The notes under the pieces were generated by a model. It was not told where the DNA came from and ran no database searches. It saw nothing but the letters and a program-made list of their open reading frames with translations. The position numbers and the translations under genes were made by a program. Below, piece after piece: positions 6,550-7,632 of a stretch of 7,632 nucleotides of DNA (positions are counted from its first letter, which is position 1; each line of letters starts with the position of its first letter). The DNA comes from Candidatus Neomicrothrix sp. UBA2131. Lineage in GTDB: Bacteria > Actinomycetota > Acidimicrobiia > Acidimicrobiales > MedAcidi-G1. Where the stretch lies: the NCBI GenBank assembly GCA_002329075.1, contig DCXR01000020.1, forward strand, positions 21,618-29,249, written 5' to 3'.

Positions 6550-6556
6550 CGGCGCG

Positions 6557-6763
6557 GTGAAGGGCTACGCACCCGACTGGAGGGTCCGCCACAGGAAGTG
6601 TGGCGAATCCGTCGACGCTGCCAGCAGGGGACACGTCCGGGTCACGGCCAGGTCGTTGAAGAAGTTCTACCTGGGTCGGTGTGGTGCCTGCGGGGAGTTC
6701 GGCTGGCTGATCCTCGAACGGGACCCGAATTGGCGGTTCACTCCAGATCCACCTGACCGGTAG
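6557..6763 (+). CDS. Small zinc-ribbon-like protein of unknown function
   Basis: A 68-residue basic protein. His12-x2-Cys15 (RHRKC) and Cys42-x2-Cys45 (CGAC) are spaced as two knuckles of a zinc ribbon, about 26 residues apart. Between them is a beta-rich segment (GHVRVTARSLKKFYLGR), and WLILERD follows the second knuckle. Nothing else identifies a partner or target; nucleic-acid binding is possible but only inferred. The same frame is open back to 6434, but the upstream part overlaps the acyltransferase fragment and lacks family-like sequence. The GTG at 6557 is chosen because of the TAGTAT box just before it. It ends at 6763; a terminator follows at 6866-6889. Confidence 0.65.
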   Translation: MKGYAPDWRVRHRKCGESVDAASRGHVRVTARSLKKFYLGRCGACGEFGWLILERDPNWRFTPDPPDR

Positions 6764-6842
6764 CCGGCACTTCCTGTCTGGCTGGCAGTCGTCGTCGGGT
6801 AGCCTTCACGTACTGGCGAACGGCTGAGGAGTCGTCGCTGGA

Positions 6843-6859
6843 CACGGTTTCCCACCGTG
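6843..6859 (+). other. Hairpin just upstream of the terminator
   Basis: CACGGT (6843-6848) pairs with ACCGTG (6854-6859) around a TTCCC loop. With the terminator hairpin seven bases later, it would form a two-stem 3' end. A TAGCCT -10-like box at 6800-6805 could start a short transcript of about 78 bases ending at the terminator, so a small RNA is possible. Equally, the hairpin may simply belong to the 3' untranslated region of the zinc-ribbon gene. Confidence 0.35.
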
Positions 6860-6865
6860 CGATCT

Positions 6866-6889
6866 ACCCTCGCTTCGGCGGGGGTTTTT
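6866..6889 (+). terminator. Rho-independent terminator after the zinc-ribbon gene
   Basis: A stem of CCCTCGC (6867-6873) with GCGGGGG (6878-6884), with one T-G pair, closes on a stable TTCG tetraloop, is extended by A6866-T6885, and is followed by five T (6885-6889). It separates the zinc-ribbon gene from the kinase-like gene, which therefore needs its own promoter. Confidence 0.85.
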
Positions 6890-7013
6890 CGCGTTGGTGG
6901 CGGAGGTCAGGCGGCGTTGCCGGCTCTGAATGTCAGGGAGTGTCACCCCTGTGGCTGCCTGCGGACGGCCTGAAGGAATTGGTTCGGCCAGGCCGGTTCA
7001 GGCCGACGAGGAC

Positions 7014-7019
7014 TACCGT
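7014..7019 (+). promoter_or_regulatory. Leaderless-type -10 box, TACCGT
   Basis: TACCGT ends 6 bases before the GTG at 7026, so the first transcribed base is predicted to be the G of that codon. It is the same hexamer as in front of the membrane-protein gene at 1705-1710. No convincing -35 box is present. Confidence 0.5.
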
Positions 7020-7025
7020 CGGGCC

Positions 7026-7565
7026 GTGGACCACGGCGAGGTTCTGGTGCTGAGCGGTCCTCCAGCGGCCGGCAAGAGCACTGTCGCGGCGATCATCGTC
7101 GACCGGTGGGATCTGAGCGTCCACTTGCGGGCGGACTACTTCTGGGATGAGTTCATTCGGAACGGCTTCCTGAGACCTTGGATGCTTGAGTCACAGGAGC
7201 AGAACACCACCGTGGTGAGAGCCATGACGGCTGCCGCTGTCGAATACGCAAAGGGCGGGTATTCGGTGGTTGTGGATGGGATCGTCGGACCCTGGTTCGT
7301 GGAGCTCGTCACCGGAGCGTTCGCCGGCCACGGTGTTGTCTGGCACTACGCCATCCTCCTTCCAGCCAGGGACGTGAACGTGGAACGGAGTCGTTCGCGT
7401 TCGAAGACGATCACACAGGAGGCACTCGACAAGATGCATGGCGAGTTCACCTCCCATCTCGACGGGTATGAGAAGCATGTGGTGGATTCCACCCACCTGG
7501 ATGCGGCGCAGACCGCTGAGGTCGTCTGCAAGAGCATGGAAGTGGGCGAACTGCAGATTCCATAG
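7026..7565 (+). CDS. P-loop NTPase, small-molecule kinase-like (AAA_33/gluconokinase-like fold)
   Basis: A 179-residue protein that begins almost at once with strand VLVLSG and the Walker A GPPAAGKST (11-19). Asp37 in HLRADYFWD occupies the usual acceptor-binding position of kinases of this fold. SVVVDGIVGPW (80-90) is a Walker B-like strand with Asp84. ERSRSRSK in the second half fits an arginine-rich lid. The fold is shared by gluconokinases, chloramphenicol phosphotransferase and zeta-toxin-like kinases; the substrate cannot be chosen from sequence alone. An ATG at 6930 would add 32 residues of non-family, Gly/Ala/Pro-rich sequence. I prefer the GTG at 7026 because it starts one strand before Walker A, as is normal, and has a well-placed TACCGT box. 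It lies alone after a terminator. The last 67 bases of the window (7566-7632) show no gene or clear terminator. Confidence 0.8.
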   Translation: MDHGEVLVLSGPPAAGKSTVAAIIVDRWDLSVHLRADYFWDEFIRNGFLRPWMLESQEQNTTVVRAMTAAAVEYAKGGYSVVVDGIVGPWFVELVTGAFAGHGVVWHYAILLPARDVNVERSRSRSKTITQEALDKMHGEFTSHLDGYEKHVVDSTHLDAAQTAEVVCKSMEVGELQIP

Positions 7566-7632
7566 GTCCGACCCGTAGGACAGCCGGAAGGGCCTCCTGC
7601 GTCGTTTCTGGTGGTCGGGCTACCGAGACTTG

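Noticed and set aside
6434..6556. Upstream extension of the zinc-ribbon frame to 6434
   Set aside because: It overlaps the better supported acyltransferase fragment in another frame and crosses the TAGTAT promoter box.
1..7632. CRISPR array, tRNA, rRNA, insertion sequence or integrase
   Set aside because: Looked for on both strands; no spaced repeats, no cloverleaf-like or rRNA-like stretch, and no transposase or integrase motif was seen.

Overview
The window is a GC-rich bacterial chromosomal segment. The organism is probably a high-GC actinobacterium, and a marine Acidimicrobiia-type lineage is my best guess. That is inferred from strong G/C preference at third codon positions, several TAnnnT -10 boxes placed about seven bases before a GTG or ATG (leaderless starts), a TRAP solute receptor with an Ala/Thr linker, and the overall protein styles. 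No rRNA, tRNA, CRISPR array or insertion sequence was seen.

Left part (1-2804). A TRAP-transporter receptor of the DctP/TakP type enters from the left edge and ends at a textbook Rho-independent terminator. On the minus strand follows a small membrane protein with a leaderless-type promoter. Then, on the plus strand, comes the remnant of a Na+/Ca2+ exchanger-like protein. It is broken by two apparent single-base frameshifts, lacks the glutamate of its signature and keeps only one of the two usual repeats. It runs in frame into a trypsin-like serine protease with an intact His-Asp-Ser triad. The last exchanger helix now appears to serve as the lipoprotein signal peptide of the protease.

Middle part (2991-4851, minus strand). 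A RIC/YtfE-type di-iron hemerythrin protein (nitrosative-stress iron-sulfur repair family) is followed after 9 bases by a radical SAM enzyme with a second cysteine cluster at its C-terminus. The pair looks like an operon and is the best candidate for a little-described functional unit. Beyond the radical SAM stop, a further well-coded minus-strand frame without its own start continues to 2991. It is either a frameshifted extension or the tail of a lost gene.

Right part (5131-7632). A 2-oxoglutarate/Fe(II) oxygenase of the isopenicillin-N-synthase type (minus) and the C-terminal part of a PlsC-type acyltransferase (plus) meet head to head at about 6010-6042. Both lack their N-termini exactly there, which marks a rearrangement breakpoint or an assembly chimera. 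Next come a 68-residue zinc-ribbon protein with a leaderless promoter, a hairpin plus terminator, and a P-loop kinase-like protein that also has a leaderless-type start. The last 67 bases show nothing recognisable.

Taken together, this is an accessory or remodelled region, with a broken exchanger, a breakpoint between two truncated genes and an orphan coding tail, surrounding an apparently intact RIC/radical SAM operon.
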